In this document: piece after piece, positions 63,857-64,000 of the stretch | Numbering within the stretch: the first letter of the stretch is position 1 | Layout: the number at the start of each line of letters is the position of its first letter | Origin: Eubacterium ramulus ATCC 29099 | Lineage (GTDB): Bacteria; Bacillota; Clostridia; Lachnospirales; Lachnospiraceae | Reading direction: 5' to 3' | Assembly: GCF_000469345.1 (NCBI RefSeq) | Contig: NZ_KI271183.1 | Coordinates: forward strand, 1 to 64,000 | DNA: 64,000 bases | Program-made: the position numbers and the translations under genes | The notes under the pieces: model-generated | Seen by the model: the letters and a program-made list of their open reading frames with translations, nothing else | Database searches by the model: none | What the model was told of the DNA's origin: nothing

Positions 63857-63924
63857 GGTTTTATATCTCCTCTTGATATTTACAATATAGTTTTTGTTTC
63901 CCCAATTTTTTTATTTTCTTTAAA

Positions 63925-64000
63925 TTATACATATTTCTGATCGAACAAGTTGCGGATTGCTTCGTTCTCTCTTAACTCCTGAAGTGTGATCTCTGCATGG
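63925..64000 (-). CDS. 3' end of a gene upstream of kamA
   Basis: On the minus strand a frame enters from the window edge and ends at a TAA (63925-63927). The last residues read AEITLQELRENEAIRNLFDQ, then KYV. Only about 24 codons are visible and no family can be named from them. The position just upstream of kamA suggests another lysine-fermentation gene such as kdd or kce; this is inference from gene order in known clusters. Confidence 0.55.
   Translation of the reverse strand, partial: HAEITLQELRENEAIRNLFDQKYV

Overview
The window looks like a chromosomal segment of a gut-type Lachnospiraceae (Firmicutes, Clostridia). Signs of this are a vanG-type cluster, a B12-dependent lysine fermentation operon, AGGAGG-type ribosome binding sites on most genes, MocR-controlled pdxST, and a large surface-polysaccharide locus. 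No rRNA, tRNA, CRISPR array, prophage or intact transposase was found. From about 5.8 kb onward most genes lie on the minus strand.

Layout. 0.1-4.1 kb: a small type IV pilus or pseudopilus operon (PilC-like platform protein, four short membrane-anchored pilin-like proteins, PilT ATPase) with no PilB in view. 4.3-6.7 kb: NCS2 purine permease and a convergent EamA exporter. 6.8-10.9 kb: lacZ with its LacI-family regulator; the operators sit in and beside the lacZ promoter. 11.0-13.1 kb: SulP transporter. 13.4-20.0 kb: a vanG-like cluster (vanR, vanS, D-Ala-D-Ser ligase, VanXY-like peptidase, and the serine racemase VanT split into two genes). 20.1-25.5 kb: PfkB sugar kinase, asparaginase, pdxR and divergent pdxST.

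25.6-30.5 kb: a transporter, an enolase-superfamily sugar-acid dehydratase-like enzyme, and a 755-residue regulator. The regulator joins an adenylate-forming (acyl-CoA synthetase-like) N-terminal domain to a GAF-like region and a LuxR helix-turn-helix. This is my best candidate for an undescribed system: a carboxylate sensor built from an enzyme fold. 30.7-35.0 kb: two secreted cell-wall enzymes (M23 peptidase and L,D-transpeptidase) built on the same 22-residue GWW repeat, with a frameshifted acyltransferase between them. 35.1-45.2 kb: a polysaccharide operon (two DUF4422 glycosyltransferases, Wzy, Wzx, a Wzz fused to a P-loop-less kinase-like domain, GT2, GT4, two membrane acyltransferases).

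45.5-47.1 kb: a NMT1/THI5-type binding lipoprotein with a strong promoter and structured leader, followed by an internally deleted ABC ATPase and no permease. 47.2-51.1 kb: phasin-like protein, ABC1/UbiB kinase, RibU and MetY. 51.2-56.1 kb: sulfotransferase, transglutaminase-like lipoprotein, a DUF5721-like protein, LspA and a fused LarC. 56.3-56.4 kb: a probable C-rich small RNA. 56.4-64 kb: subtilase, PhzF, EamA, kamE, kamD, kamA and the 3' end of one more gene, probably of the same lysine pathway.

A family of short palindromic repeats beginning CAAGTCGAACGCAC, apparently IS200/IS605-derived and non-autonomous, is scattered through the window (1, 5689, 13399, 33018, with degenerate forms at 14714 and 40232). 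One degenerate copy lies at the break between the two halves of VanT. A separate 140-bp inverted-repeat element lies upstream of the SulP gene.
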